Shown here one piece after another: positions 19,353-28,395 of a stretch of 64,000 bases of DNA. The DNA comes from Lachnospiraceae bacterium AM48-27BH. GTDB lineage: Bacteria > Bacillota > Clostridia > Lachnospirales > Lachnospiraceae. Location: NCBI GenBank assembly GCA_003478355.1, contig QUFC01000011.1:1-64000 (forward strand), written 5' to 3'. Made by a program: the position numbers and the translations under genes. Positions within the stretch are counted from its first letter, which is position 1, and each line of letters opens with the position of its first letter. The notes below the pieces were generated by a model that saw only the letters and a list, made by a program, of their open reading frames with translations, was not told the DNA's origin and did not search any database.

Positions 19353-21146
19353 ATGGCAGAGTCAATGATGGGACTGAAACGTTCCCACCGATGCACAGAG
19401 CTGGGCACCGCCAACATCGGTCAGGATGTTACCGTCATGGGATGGGTGCAGAAAAGCAGAAATAAAGGCGGAATTATTTTCGTTGATTTAAGAGACCGTT
19501 CCGGTCTTTTACAGATCATTTTCGAGGAGAGTGACTGTGGTACAGAGAGCTTTGAGAAGGCTGAGAAATTAAGAAGTGAGTTTGTCGTTGCAGTTACCGG
19601 CCGCGTAGAGGCACGTTCCGGCGCAGTCAATGAGAACCTGGCAACTGGCGCCATCGAGGTCCGCGCCAATTCCTTAAGAATCCTTTCTGAGTCTGAGACA
19701 CCTCCTTTCCCGATCGAGGAAAACTCCAAGACCAAAGAGGATCTGCGTTTAAAATACCGTTATCTGGATTTAAGAAGACCGGATATGCAGAGAAACCTGC
19801 TGCTTAGAAGTAAGGTTGCGATCCTGACCAGACAGTTCCTGGCAGAGGAAGGCTTCTTAGAGATCGAGACTCCAACTCTGATCAAGAGTACTCCAGAGGG
19901 CGCACGTGACTACCTGGTACCAAGCCGTGTACATCCAGGCTCCTTCTATGCGCTTCCACAGTCTCCGCAGTTATTTAAGCAGTTACTGATGTGTTCTGGT
20001 TATGACCGTTATTTCCAGCTGGCAAGATGCTACCGTGACGAGGACCTGCGCGCAGACCGTCAGCCGGAGTTCACTCAGATCGATATGGAGCTGTCCTTCG
20101 TGGATGTAGATGATGTTATTGATGTCAATGAGAGACTGCTGCACAAATTATTTAAAGAGATTTTGGGTGTAGAGGTTCCGCTTCCGATCCAGCGTATGAC
20201 ATGGCAGGAAGCTATGGACCGCTTTGGTTCTGATAAGCCGGATCTGCGTTTTGGCATGGAGTTAAAGAATGTATCCGATGTGGTGAAGGACTGCGAGTTT
20301 GTAGTATTTAAGAATGCTCTGGAAAATGGTGGTACTGTCCGCGGTATCAATGCAGAGGGACAGGGTCATATGCCTCGTAAGAAGATCGATGCACTGGTTG
20401 AGTTTGCAAAAGGCTACGGTGCAAAGGGTCTGGCTTATGTAGCGATCCAGGAGGACGGCACATTAAAATCCTCCTTCGCAAAATTCATGACGGATGAGCA
20501 GATGGCTGCTTTAGTTGCTGCTATGGATGGTAAGCCAGGCGACCTGCTGTTATTTGCTGCTGATAAGAATAAGATCGTATGGGATGTATTGGGCAGTCTG
20601 CGTCTGGAGATCGCACGCCAGTTAGACCTGCTTAAGAAAGATGATTATCGATTCTTATGGGTAACCGAGTTCCCGTTACTGGAGTACTCTGAGGAGCAGG
20701 ACCGCTTCGTGGCAATGCACCATCCATTTACCATGCCGATGGACGAGGACTGGCATCTGATCGACAGTGATCCGGGCGCTGTCCGTGCAAAGGCATATGA
20801 TATCGTATTAAATGGTACTGAGATCGGCGGTGGCTCTGTCAGAATCCACCAGAGTGATATCCAGTCCAAGATGTTTGAGGTTCTTGGCTTCACACCAGAG
20901 AAAGCCCAGGATCAGTTCGGATTCCTGTTAGACGCATTTAAGTATGGAGTTCCGCCTCACGCTGGTCTGGCATACGGCCTTGACCGTGTGGTTATGCTCA
21001 TGGGCGGTTGTGACAGCATCCGTGATGTGATCGCATTCCCGAAGGTAAAAGACGCTTCCTGTCTGATGACTGAGGCTCCGACACCGGTTGATCCAAAGCA
21101 GCTAGAGGAACTGGGAATCGAAGTTAGTGAGCAGGAAGAAGAGTAA
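19353..21146 (+). CDS. aspS: Aspartyl-tRNA synthetase (AspRS)
   Basis: 597 residues, standard bacterial AspS. The N-terminal OB-fold (VTVMGWVQKSRNKGG) recognises the anticodon; class II motif 2 lies in YFQLARCYRDEDLRADRQPEFTQ, the GAD insertion domain occupies the middle, and motif 3 is GLAYGLDRVVMLMGG. The bacterial GAD insert marks this as AspS, not AsnS. The start follows GGAGGAG. The downstream GntR gene begins 8 bases after the stop. Confidence 0.97.
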   Translation: MAESMMGLKRSHRCTELGTANIGQDVTVMGWVQKSRNKGGIIFVDLRDRSGLLQIIFEESDCGTESFEKAEKLRSEFVVAVTGRVEARSGAVNENLATGAIEVRANSLRILSESETPPFPIEENSKTKEDLRLKYRYLDLRRPDMQRNLLLRSKVAILTRQFLAEEGFLEIETPTLIKSTPEGARDYLVPSRVHPGSFYALPQSPQLFKQLLMCSGYDRYFQLARCYRDEDLRADRQPEFTQIDMELSFVDVDDVIDVNERLLHKLFKEILGVEVPLPIQRMTWQEAMDRFGSDKPDLRFGMELKNVSDVVKDCEFVVFKNALENGGTVRGINAEGQGHMPRKKIDALVEFAKGYGAKGLAYVAIQEDGTLKSSFAKFMTDEQMAALVAAMDGKPGDLLLFAADKNKIVWDVLGSLRLEIARQLDLLKKDDYRFLWVTEFPLLEYSEEQDRFVAMHHPFTMPMDEDWHLIDSDPGAVRAKAYDIVLNGTEIGGGSVRIHQSDIQSKMFEVLGFTPEKAQDQFGFLLDAFKYGVPPHAGLAYGLDRVVMLMGGCDSIRDVIAFPKVKDASCLMTEAPTPVDPKQLEELGIEVSEQEEE

Positions 21147-21154
21147 AAGTTAAG

Positions 21155-21844
21155 ATGAACCGGAAATTACTGGCTTCCCAGGTGGAAGAAGAACTGATGG
21201 ATTATATTCTGCAGGAACCGGTGAATGTGGGGGACAAGATCCCCAATGAATTCGAACTTGCAGAAATGTTTGGCGTAGGCCGCAGTACCATCCGGGAAAC
21301 GGTGAAAAGCCTGGTATCTAAGGGAGTCTTAGAAGTACGGAGAGGGGATGGCACTTATGTGATCAGCACCAACCGGCTTGAGGATGATCCTCTGGGACTG
21401 TCTGGCTTTACAGATAAGTATGAGCTGGCATTGGAGCTTTGCGATGTCCGTCTGATGCTGGAGCCGGATATCGCGGCCTTGGCCAGTGTCCGGGCAAGCG
21501 AGGAAGAGCGGCAGGAACTGAAAAATCTGTGTGACGAGGTAGAACGGCTGTATCTGGCGGGGGAGAATCATCTTCCGAAGGATGTGGAATTTCATACCTG
21601 CATTGCCAAATGCAGTAAGAATCATGTGATCGTGAAACTGATCCCGATCATCCAGTCTGCAGTGATTACCTTTGTCAACCTGACCCACAGGTGTTTAAAG
21701 GATGAGACTATTGAAACTCACCGGGCGATCACGGATGCGATCCTGCGCGGAGACAGTGCAGGCGCCAGATATGCCATGATCACACATTTGAATTACAATC
21801 GTCAGATGATTCTAAAGCTAAAACAGAAACAGTCCTGTGAATAA
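21155..21844 (+). CDS. GntR family transcriptional regulator, FadR/FCD type
   Basis: A 229-residue DNA-binding protein: winged helix-turn-helix at residues about 8-75 (EFELAEMFGVGRSTIRETVKSLVSKGVLEVRRGDGTYV, broken here only by length) and an all-helical FCD ligand domain with candidate metal-binding histidines (FHTCIAKCSKNH near residue 150, NLTHRCLKDETIETH). FCD regulators usually sense sugar acids or related carboxylates. It sits just before an IlvD/Edd dehydratase whose promoter carries two copies of a related decamer, so autoregulation is less likely than control of that gene. The ribosome site is weak, perhaps because translation is coupled to aspS. Confidence 0.85.
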   Translation: MNRKLLASQVEEELMDYILQEPVNVGDKIPNEFELAEMFGVGRSTIRETVKSLVSKGVLEVRRGDGTYVISTNRLEDDPLGLSGFTDKYELALELCDVRLMLEPDIAALASVRASEEERQELKNLCDEVERLYLAGENHLPKDVEFHTCIAKCSKNHVIVKLIPIIQSAVITFVNLTHRCLKDETIETHRAITDAILRGDSAGARYAMITHLNYNRQMILKLKQKQSCE

Positions 21845-21850
21845 TGCACA

Positions 21851-21889
21851 AAAAACAAGGGGAAAAGAAGTATATCCCCTTGTTTTTTT
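21851..21889 (+). terminator. Terminator of the hisS-aspS-gntR operon
   Basis: AAAAACAAGGGG/CCCCTTGTTTTT, 12-bp stem with a 13-base loop and T-run. Confidence 0.9.
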
Positions 21890-21914
21890 ATGAAAAAAAT
21901 AGGTTTTTCTCGAA

Positions 21915-21990
21915 ATACATCAGATGCATTGACGAAAATACATAGACACAATAGAATAAACATAAAGAAACATCCGACGTCTGATGTTTC
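21915..21990 (+). promoter_or_regulatory. Promoter flanked by two candidate FadR-type operators
   Basis: Promoter TTGACG (21929-21934), 17-bp spacer, TAGAAT (21952-21957). Abutting the -35 is the near-palindrome ATACATCAGATGCAT (21915-21929). Just past the likely start of transcription is GAAACATCAGACGTC on the minus strand (21976-21990), within a GAAACATC/GATGTTTC hairpin. Both share ACATCAGAYG. The adjacent GntR/FCD protein is the natural candidate to bind. Confidence 0.55.
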
Positions 21991-22149
21991 AAAAAAGCAA
22001 CAGTTGCCATGACCATGGCAGCAGGTATTGTGGCAGTAATGCCGGAGATTGCCGGATTATCCCAGATGTATCTGGCATGTGTAGTTGCAGCAGTAGCAGG
22101 CGGCGCAACGGGATTTTTAGTAGCGCTTGTAATCTCGTTCTTTGTATAA
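21991..22149 (+). pseudogene. 3' remnant of an integral membrane transporter
   Basis: The frame ending at 22149 reads TVAMTMAAGIVAVMPEIAG, then a second hydrophobic helix, and stops: two closely packed membrane segments with no credible start. It looks like the last 50 or so codons of a polytopic transporter. Placement between a regulated promoter and a dehydratase suggests the missing part was a sugar-acid permease lost by internal deletion. A real 46-residue membrane peptide starting at 22009 is the alternative, but there is no ribosome site. Confidence 0.45.
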
Positions 22150-22194
22150 AAAGGGTTATATAGAAAAGTTGAAAGAAAGGATAATGGTGGCAAG

Positions 22195-23943
22195 ATGAAG
22201 TTAGCAAGTCAGGAAATGCGTAAATTAGCTCCGGAGCTGGATCCGCTCCGGATCGGAACCGGTTGGAAGAAAGAGGATCTGGGTAAGCCTCAGATCATCA
22301 TCGAGAGTACCTTTGGCGACAGTCATCCGGGCAGTGGTCATCTGGATATCCTGGTGGAAGAGGTGCGTAAAGGTGTTGACGCAGCAGGCGGATACGGAGC
22401 AAGATACTTTGCAACCGATATCTGTGACGGTGAGAGCCAGGGAACGGATGGCATCAATTTCAGTCTGGCAAGCCGTGAGATGATCGCCAACATGGTCGAG
22501 ATCCATGCGAATGCCACACCATTTGACGGCGGCGTGTATTTATCCAGCTGTGATAAAGGAATGCCGGGCAATCTGATGGGTCTTGCCCGTGTGAATATCC
22601 CGTCCATCGTGGTTCCAGGCGGTACCATGAACGCTGGACCGGAGATGCTGACCTTAGAGCAGCTCGGCATGTACAGTGCCAAATTCCAGAGAGGCGAGAT
22701 TACAGAAGAAAAACTGGACTGGGCAAAGTGCAATGCATGTCCTAGCTGTGGCGCCTGCTCCTTTATCGGAACGGCTTCCACCATGCAGATCATGGCAGAG
22801 GCCCTGGGACTGGCTCTTCCGGGAAGTGCCTGATGCCGGCTACCAGCCCGGATCTGCTTGCCTATGCCCGTCAGGCCGGTGAGCAGGTCGTGAAGATGGC
22901 GACTATGGAGCATATGCGTCCAAGCGACATTGTAACCATGGAGAGCTTTGAGAATGCATCATGGTTCATGCAGCAATCTCAGGAAGCACCAACTGTCTCT
23001 TACATATCCCTGCGATCGCCCATGAGTTCGGCTTTGAGATCACCGGCGATACCTTTGACCGCCTCCACAGAGGAGCACATTATCTTCTGGATATCCGTCC
23101 GGCAGGTAAATGGCCGGCTGAGGTGTTCTACTACGCTGGCGGTGTTCCAGCCATCATGGAAGAGATCAAGGAACATCTGCACCTGGATGTGATGACCGTT
23201 ACCGGTAAGACCCTGGGCGAGAACCTGGAAGAATTAAAGAAGAATGGCTTTTATGAGAAATGTCAGAAATGGCTGGAAGAGTTTAATAAACGTTACAATG
23301 TCCACCTGACCAGAGAGGATATCATCCGTCCGTATGATAAAGCCATCGGAACCGATGGAAGCATTGCCATCTTAAAGGGCAACTTAGCACCAGAGGGCGC
23401 AGTCATCAAACATACGGCTTGTCCGAAGGAGATGTTCAAGGCAGTCCTGAGAGCGAGACCATTTGACAGTGAGGAAGAATGTCTGGATGCGGTTCTGAAG
23501 CATAAGGTCCAGAAAGGTGACGCAGTATTTATCCGCTATGAAGGTCCAAAGGGAAGCGGAATGCCAGAGATGTTCTACACCTCCGAGGCTATCAGCAGTG
23601 ATAAAGAGCTGGGCAGAAGCATTGCTCTGATCACAGATGGTCGTTTCTCCGGCGCATCCACCGGTCCTGTGATTGGTCACTGCAGCCAGAAGCAGTGGAT
23701 GGAGGTCCGATCGCCCTGGTTGAAGAGGGAGATCTGATCGAGATCGATGTGATGGAGCGGAAATTAAACATCATCGGTGTAGCCGGTGAGAAGAAAACAC
23801 CGGAAGAGATCGATGAGATCTTGAGAGAACGCCGTAAAAACTGGCAGCCAAGAGCGCCGAAGTATAAAAAAGGTGTACTGAGACTGTTCAGTATGCTGGC
23901 AGCAAGTCCGATGAAGGGGGCTTATCTGGAGTACGATAAATAA
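22195..23943 (+). CDS. IlvD/Edd family dehydratase (three one-base deletions)
   Basis: A [Fe-S] hydro-lyase related to dihydroxy-acid and sugar-acid dehydratases; about 583 residues once repaired. Conserved parts: [22 protein letters not shown] (cluster Cys), [18 protein letters not shown] (cluster Cys), DGRFSGAS near the C-terminus. Where [2Fe-2S] enzymes have a third Cys (PCN) it has HPGSGHL, like the [4Fe-4S] E. coli IlvD. Breaks: CC at 22829-22830 (CCC expected), C at 22960 (CC expected), CC at 23686-23687 (CCC expected). Context (FCD regulator, no valine/isoleucine genes) favours sugar-acid dehydration over branched-chain amino acid synthesis, but this is not proven. Confidence 0.8.
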
Positions 23944-23960
23944 ATAGCTGACATAGAATA

Positions 23961-24008
23961 AAAAGAAGGATTTCTGAAACGTTTTTATTTCGGAAATCCT
24001 TCTTTTTT
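23961..24008. terminator. Bidirectional terminator
   Basis: AAAAGAAGGATTTC pairs with GAAATCCTTCTTTT, flanked by A and T tracts; it ends the dehydratase gene (plus) and lacI-type gene (minus). Confidence 0.9.
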
Positions 24009-25020
24009 AAATGTGAGTCAAGGTGGTAGATTCACGGACAATTAGTTCTGTGTCCAGGAGCATACTGTCATCGGTTACGATTCCCGGATTTCGAATCTGA
24101 TTGATCAGGATGTCACAGGAACCATAGCCAAGTTGAAATTTTGGTTGATTAACGGTGGTGATGGATGGAATCATCATCTGGGAAATATCACGGTTATCGA
24201 ATCCAACAACCATGACATCCTGCGGTACTTGCAATCCAAAACGTTTGGCGGCCCGGATCACAGCGGCAGCCAGAATATCTGAGGAGGTGAAAAAGGCATT
24301 TGGATGATTTTCATTATTTAAAAGCTGACAGGCGTTGGAGTAGGCAATATCATAATCTACTTTTGGCAGGTTGATATGCCATCCGGAAGGAAGAGAAATT
24401 CCGGATTCTTCCAATGCTTTTTCATACCCTCGCTGTCGTTCCTGAGCGTAGACAAAGCGTTTGGGTCCATTAAGAAATGCTATTTTTTTTCGCCCAGAAG
24501 CAATTAAGTGCCGAACTGCATTCCGTGCAGAAGAAAAATCATTAATGCCGATGTAAGAAATGCTGGAGTCCGGATCATAGTCGCAGCACTGAACTACAGG
24601 AACAAAGGCATGGATTGCATCCAGGAGAGGGAGCGGCGTCTGATTTAAGAGCAGGACACCGGCGGCATTTACATTTTTGATCAGCTGGCAGAAATTACTG
24701 ATGGTAGAAGCAGATAAATGCTCTTGATAGATCAGTGGACAAAAGTCAGCGGCTTTGGCAGAAGCCAGAACTCCTTGAAGAACTTCTCCGTAAAAGGGGT
24801 TGGTCAAGGAATTGACATTGATCAGCAAATTGGTATTAGCATAAGAAGGTTCCTGGGAAGAAGCATCAGGTGTGAAGTTTAATGCATTCATGGCTTCTTT
24901 TACTTTCAGGATTGTGTCTTCCTTAACCTGGTCTCTATGGTTTAAAACTCTGGAAACAGTGGCGGGTGATACCCCGGCGTATTTAGCAATTTGTGAAACT
25001 GTTACTTTCTTATCAATCAT
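24007..25020 (-). CDS. LacI family transcriptional regulator
   Basis: A 337-residue repressor. The N-terminal helix-turn-helix (KVTVSQIAKYAGVSPATVSRVLNH) and the hinge helix are followed by a periplasmic-binding-protein-like sugar-sensing domain (KIAFLNGPKRFVYAQERQRGYEKAL; VGFDNRDISQMMIPSITTVNQP). It is divergent from the ABC transporter operon and most likely controls it through the inverted repeat at 25295-25310. Its own upstream region at about 25110-25135 contains a similar AAAACAATAT sequence, suggesting autoregulation. The effector is unknown. Confidence 0.92.
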   Translation of the reverse strand: MIDKKVTVSQIAKYAGVSPATVSRVLNHRDQVKEDTILKVKEAMNALNFTPDASSQEPSYANTNLLINVNSLTNPFYGEVLQGVLASAKAADFCPLIYQEHLSASTISNFCQLIKNVNAAGVLLLNQTPLPLLDAIHAFVPVVQCCDYDPDSSISYIGINDFSSARNAVRHLIASGRKKIAFLNGPKRFVYAQERQRGYEKALEESGISLPSGWHINLPKVDYDIAYSNACQLLNNENHPNAFFTSSDILAAAVIRAAKRFGLQVPQDVMVVGFDNRDISQMMIPSITTVNQPKFQLGYGSCDILINQIRNPGIVTDDSMLLDTELIVRESTTLTHI

Positions 25021-25260
25021 AAAGACCTCTTTCTGTCAATAGAATGCTGGCCAGAATTATGCGCCAGATCCCATGGACGTTCTACTTGAATAAAACCATT
25101 ATAGCATGGGATGAATATATAAAACAATATATTTTTTGAAAAATGAAAAGAGCAATGAAATAAATTTGAAAATAATAATAAAAATTTCAAAATAGGTACA
25201 AGAGTAATAAGAAAAAATGAACAAAATAGATAAAAAATATTTTAAAAATATACAAAATAC

Positions 25261-25310
25261 TTGAATCAAATCCATAAAAATGATATATTTGCACTGAAAA
25301 CAATATTTCA
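25261..25310 (+). promoter_or_regulatory. Promoter and LacI-type operator of the ABC transporter operon
   Basis: TTGAAT (25261-25266), 17-bp spacer, TATATT (25284-25289). The inverted repeat TGAAA-N6-TTTCA at 25295-25310 sits at the expected transcription start, ideal for repression. A similar sequence occurs on the minus strand at about 31503-31522. Confidence 0.6.
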
Positions 25311-25335
25311 TATTTCAGAAAAAGGAGGAACAAAT

Positions 25336-26649
25336 ATGAAAAAGATGTGGAAACAGATGGCAATGGCTTTGATTGGAATTGGTACGGTTTTGTCAGTGAG
25401 TGCGTGTGGGGGAAAGGAAAATACTACATCCAATGAGCCGCAGACAACAGCAAATGTAGCTGAAAGTGAAGCAAAAACAGAAATTAAGGTCGCATTATGG
25501 GATTATACCAATGCAAAATATTATAAAAATCTGATTGAGGAATTTGAAAAAAATAATGAGGATATTTCCGTCAAGGTTATTGAAATCAGTGCGGATGAGT
25601 ATAATGATAAGATTCAGATCATGCTTTCTGGCGGAGATGATGTGGATGTGGTATTTACAAAGGAAGTTGCTTCCCTGGCAGGTCTGATTCAGAAAGGACA
25701 GGTGCTTTCGCTGGATGATTATATTCAGAAGGCGAATATTGATGAATCCTATTACGGTGGAATGTTAAATGAGCTTGCTCTGGACGGAAAGGTTTATGCA
25801 ATGCCATTTAAGAAAGATTGTACTATTTTATACTACAACAAAGATTTATTTGATAAAGCAGGAGTTGAGTATCCGAAGGATGGTATGACACTGACGGATT
25901 ACCGGGAGCTGGCAGCCAAGATGACTTCTGGAGAAGGAGCAGAGAAAGTGTATGGAGCCCATCTTCATACATGGCCGAGAAGCCTTCAGAATTTTGCAAG
26001 AAAGACTGATGATTTCCAGATCGCAGAAAAACCAGTTGCGAATCTGGCAGATTATTATGATATTTTCCTGAAAATGCAGAATGAAGACAAGAGTATTATG
26101 GATTATGGTACGTTAAAGGCCGGAAATATCCATTATTCAGGAGTTTTTTATAACCAGCAGTGTGCTATGGTAACTATGGGAACTTGGTTTGTTAACAACT
26201 TACTGGAGCAGAAAGCTAATGGAACCATTGATTTTAACTGGGGAATCTGTAGTCTGCCAGATATCGATGGAAGTGGAAATGCTAACGGTGTAATTGGTGT
26301 AACACCAGTATCCATTAATACTGCATCAAAGCATCCAGAAGAGGCATGGAGATTTATTGAATTTGCGACAGGAGCCCAGGGAGCAGCTGTGATCGCTAAT
26401 TCTGGTATTATTCCGGCTTATGTAGATGATAATGTGAAGAGCATTATTAGCGGTCTCGATGGAATCCCGGAGAACTTCTCTGATTATATTAATGCAGATA
26501 AGTTCTATCTGGAGCAGCCACTTCATCCAGATGCTGGTGAGTTAGAGCAGATCAATTCTGAGGAACACAGCCTGATCATGTGCGGAGAAGTATCCATTGA
26601 AGATGGTCTTCAGGAGATGCAGAAGCGAATTGACGAAGTATTAAAATAA
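25336..26649 (+). CDS. ABC sugar transporter substrate-binding lipoprotein
   Basis: A family 1 (MalE-like) extracellular solute-binding protein, 437 residues. The signal peptide ends in a lipobox (SVSAC, Cys near residue 23), so the mature protein is anchored on the outer face of the membrane. The body shows typical features (TEIKVALWDYTNAKYYKN, DVVFTKEVASLAGLIQKG, YALPFKK-like YAMPFKKDCTILYYNKDLFDKAG, WRFIEFATGAQG). The start follows AAAGGAGG; the open frame extends upstream only artificially. First gene of the operon. No ATPase gene is in the operon, so a shared MsmK-type ATPase is likely. Confidence 0.93.
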   Translation: MKKMWKQMAMALIGIGTVLSVSACGGKENTTSNEPQTTANVAESEAKTEIKVALWDYTNAKYYKNLIEEFEKNNEDISVKVIEISADEYNDKIQIMLSGGDDVDVVFTKEVASLAGLIQKGQVLSLDDYIQKANIDESYYGGMLNELALDGKVYAMPFKKDCTILYYNKDLFDKAGVEYPKDGMTLTDYRELAAKMTSGEGAEKVYGAHLHTWPRSLQNFARKTDDFQIAEKPVANLADYYDIFLKMQNEDKSIMDYGTLKAGNIHYSGVFYNQQCAMVTMGTWFVNNLLEQKANGTIDFNWGICSLPDIDGSGNANGVIGVTPVSINTASKHPEEAWRFIEFATGAQGAAVIANSGIIPAYVDDNVKSIISGLDGIPENFSDYINADKFYLEQPLHPDAGELEQINSEEHSLIMCGEVSIEDGLQEMQKRIDEVLK

Positions 26650-26660
26650 GGACGGAAAAA

Positions 26661-27557
26661 ATGGGGAAGATGAACAATTTAAAGAGAAAAAGACTGATGC
26701 GCAGAAATATGGTAGGTTATTCTTTCATTGCACCTAATTTTATTGGGTTTGCGGTATTTACCATGATGCCAATGTTATTTTCATTTGGACTTAGTTTTTG
26801 TGAATGGGATTCTTCCCATCCGATCCAGTTTGTTGGTTTACAGAATTTTATTGGATTATTGTCAGATGATACCTTTTGGATTTCTCTGAAAAATACCATT
26901 TACTTTACGGTGGGGACAGTACCGCTTACGATTGTTTTATCGCTGGGAATGTCATTGTTGATCAATCAGAAGATCAAGGGACAGGTACTTTTCCGTTCCA
27001 TTTTCTTCTTCCCATATGTGGCGTCACTGGTTGCAATCTGCGTTGTCTGGAATCTGTTGTTTAACCCGGATATGGGTCCAGTCAATAGTCTCTTAGCAGC
27101 CCTGGGAGTGAAAGAACTGCCGCGATGGACAGCGTCCGTAAAATGGGCGCTTCCCACAGTTATCGGTTTGACAGTATGGAAAGGTGCAGGATATTATATG
27201 ATTATATATCTGGCGGCACTTCAGGGAATTTCAAGGGAAATTTATGAGGCAGCGAAAGTGGATGGGGCAGATGCCATCAGAAGTTTTTTCTCCATCACAC
27301 TGCCTCTTCTGACGCCGACTACATTTTTTGTCTCTACCATGCTGATTATTTCCTCGTTTAAGGTGTTTGATACAATCTATATTATGACGGGAGGTGGACC
27401 AGGAAGAGCTACCAACGTTCTGGTTTACTATATTTATAACACCGCTTTTGTGAAATTTAAGTTTGGTTATGCCAGTGCAATTTCCATGGTGTTATTTGTT
27501 CTGGTGCTTGGTATTACTCTGGTACAGTTTAGAGGAGAGAGAAAATGGGCGCAGTAA
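26661..27557 (+). CDS. ABC sugar transporter permease (MalF/UgpA-like)
   Basis: A 298-residue inner-membrane permease with six helices. The EAA loop that contacts the ATPase reads EAAKVDGADAIRSFFSITLP at about residue 195. The N-terminus MRRNMVGYSFIAPNFIGFAVF is typical of UgpA/MalF permeases. It overlaps the next permease gene by 13 bases, indicating translational coupling. Confidence 0.93.
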   Translation: MGKMNNLKRKRLMRRNMVGYSFIAPNFIGFAVFTMMPMLFSFGLSFCEWDSSHPIQFVGLQNFIGLLSDDTFWISLKNTIYFTVGTVPLTIVLSLGMSLLINQKIKGQVLFRSIFFFPYVASLVAICVVWNLLFNPDMGPVNSLLAALGVKELPRWTASVKWALPTVIGLTVWKGAGYYMIIYLAALQGISREIYEAAKVDGADAIRSFFSITLPLLTPTTFFVSTMLIISSFKVFDTIYIMTGGGPGRATNVLVYYIYNTAFVKFKFGYASAISMVLFVLVLGITLVQFRGERKWAQ

Positions 27558-28387
27558 GAAAAGATGGAAGATATTTTGTCAAAAGAATATTGCTGTATAT
27601 GCTGATCCTGGCTTTGGCAGCAGTGATGCTGGTTCCATTTTTATGGATGATATCGGCATCGTTAAAACTGAATAAGGATGTGTTTACATATCCGGTAAAA
27701 TGGATCCCTGAGAAGTTAGAATGGTCTAACTATAGCAAAATATGGAAGGAAATCCCCTTGTTGCTGTTTTTCAAAAATTCTGCGAAGCTGACGATCATCA
27801 TCACGGCAATCCAGGTATTTACTTCCAGTTTTGCGGCGTATGCATTTGCGAAGCTACATTTTAAAGGAAGAGATCTGTTGTTTATCCTGTATATTTGTAC
27901 AATTGCGGTGCCATGGCAGGTATATATGGTGCCACAGTATATTATGGTTGGAAAAATGAGTCTGACGGATTCTCATCTGGGCATGATTATGATGCAGAGC
28001 TTTACAGCCATGGGTGTTTTTTTGATGAGACAGTTTTATACGAGCATTCCGGATGAACTGTGTGAGGCAGCCAGAATTGATGGACTGACAGAATATGGAA
28101 TTTATTTCCGGGTGGTTCTTCCATTGGCTAAAGGTGGAATTGCGACACTGATCATTTCTTCTTTCGTGACAGTATGGAATGATTTTATGGGACCGTTGAT
28201 CTATTTGAGCAGTTTAGAGAAAAAGACACTGCAGCTGGGGCTTAGAATGTTTATTTCACAGTATTCATCAGAGTATAATCTGATCATGGCAGCTTCCATT
28301 GTTTCGTTAATTCCTGTTTTCGTTATGTTTGCCGCATTACAGAAATTTTTTACAGAGGGAATTGCAGCCAGCGGTATTAAGGGATAG
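27545..28387 (+). CDS. ABC sugar transporter permease (MalG/UgpE-like)
   Basis: A 280-residue permease partner with six helices; EAA loop EAARIDGLTEYGIYFRVVLP at about residue 170 and the MalG-type N-terminus LVPFLWMISASLK. Forms the translocation pore with the preceding protein. The 3' end is followed 8 bases later by the first oxidoreductase gene. Confidence 0.93.
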   Translation: MGAVRKDGRYFVKRILLYMLILALAAVMLVPFLWMISASLKLNKDVFTYPVKWIPEKLEWSNYSKIWKEIPLLLFFKNSAKLTIIITAIQVFTSSFAAYAFAKLHFKGRDLLFILYICTIAVPWQVYMVPQYIMVGKMSLTDSHLGMIMMQSFTAMGVFLMRQFYTSIPDELCEAARIDGLTEYGIYFRVVLPLAKGGIATLIISSFVTVWNDFMGPLIYLSSLEKKTLQLGLRMFISQYSSEYNLIMAASIVSLIPVFVMFAALQKFFTEGIAASGIKG

Positions 28388-28395
28388 GAAAGGAA

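Noticed and set aside
22195..23943. Calling the ilvD-like gene a pseudogene
   Set aside because: All three breaks are single-base losses in C runs and the protein is otherwise fully conserved, matching the error pattern in the rest of the window.
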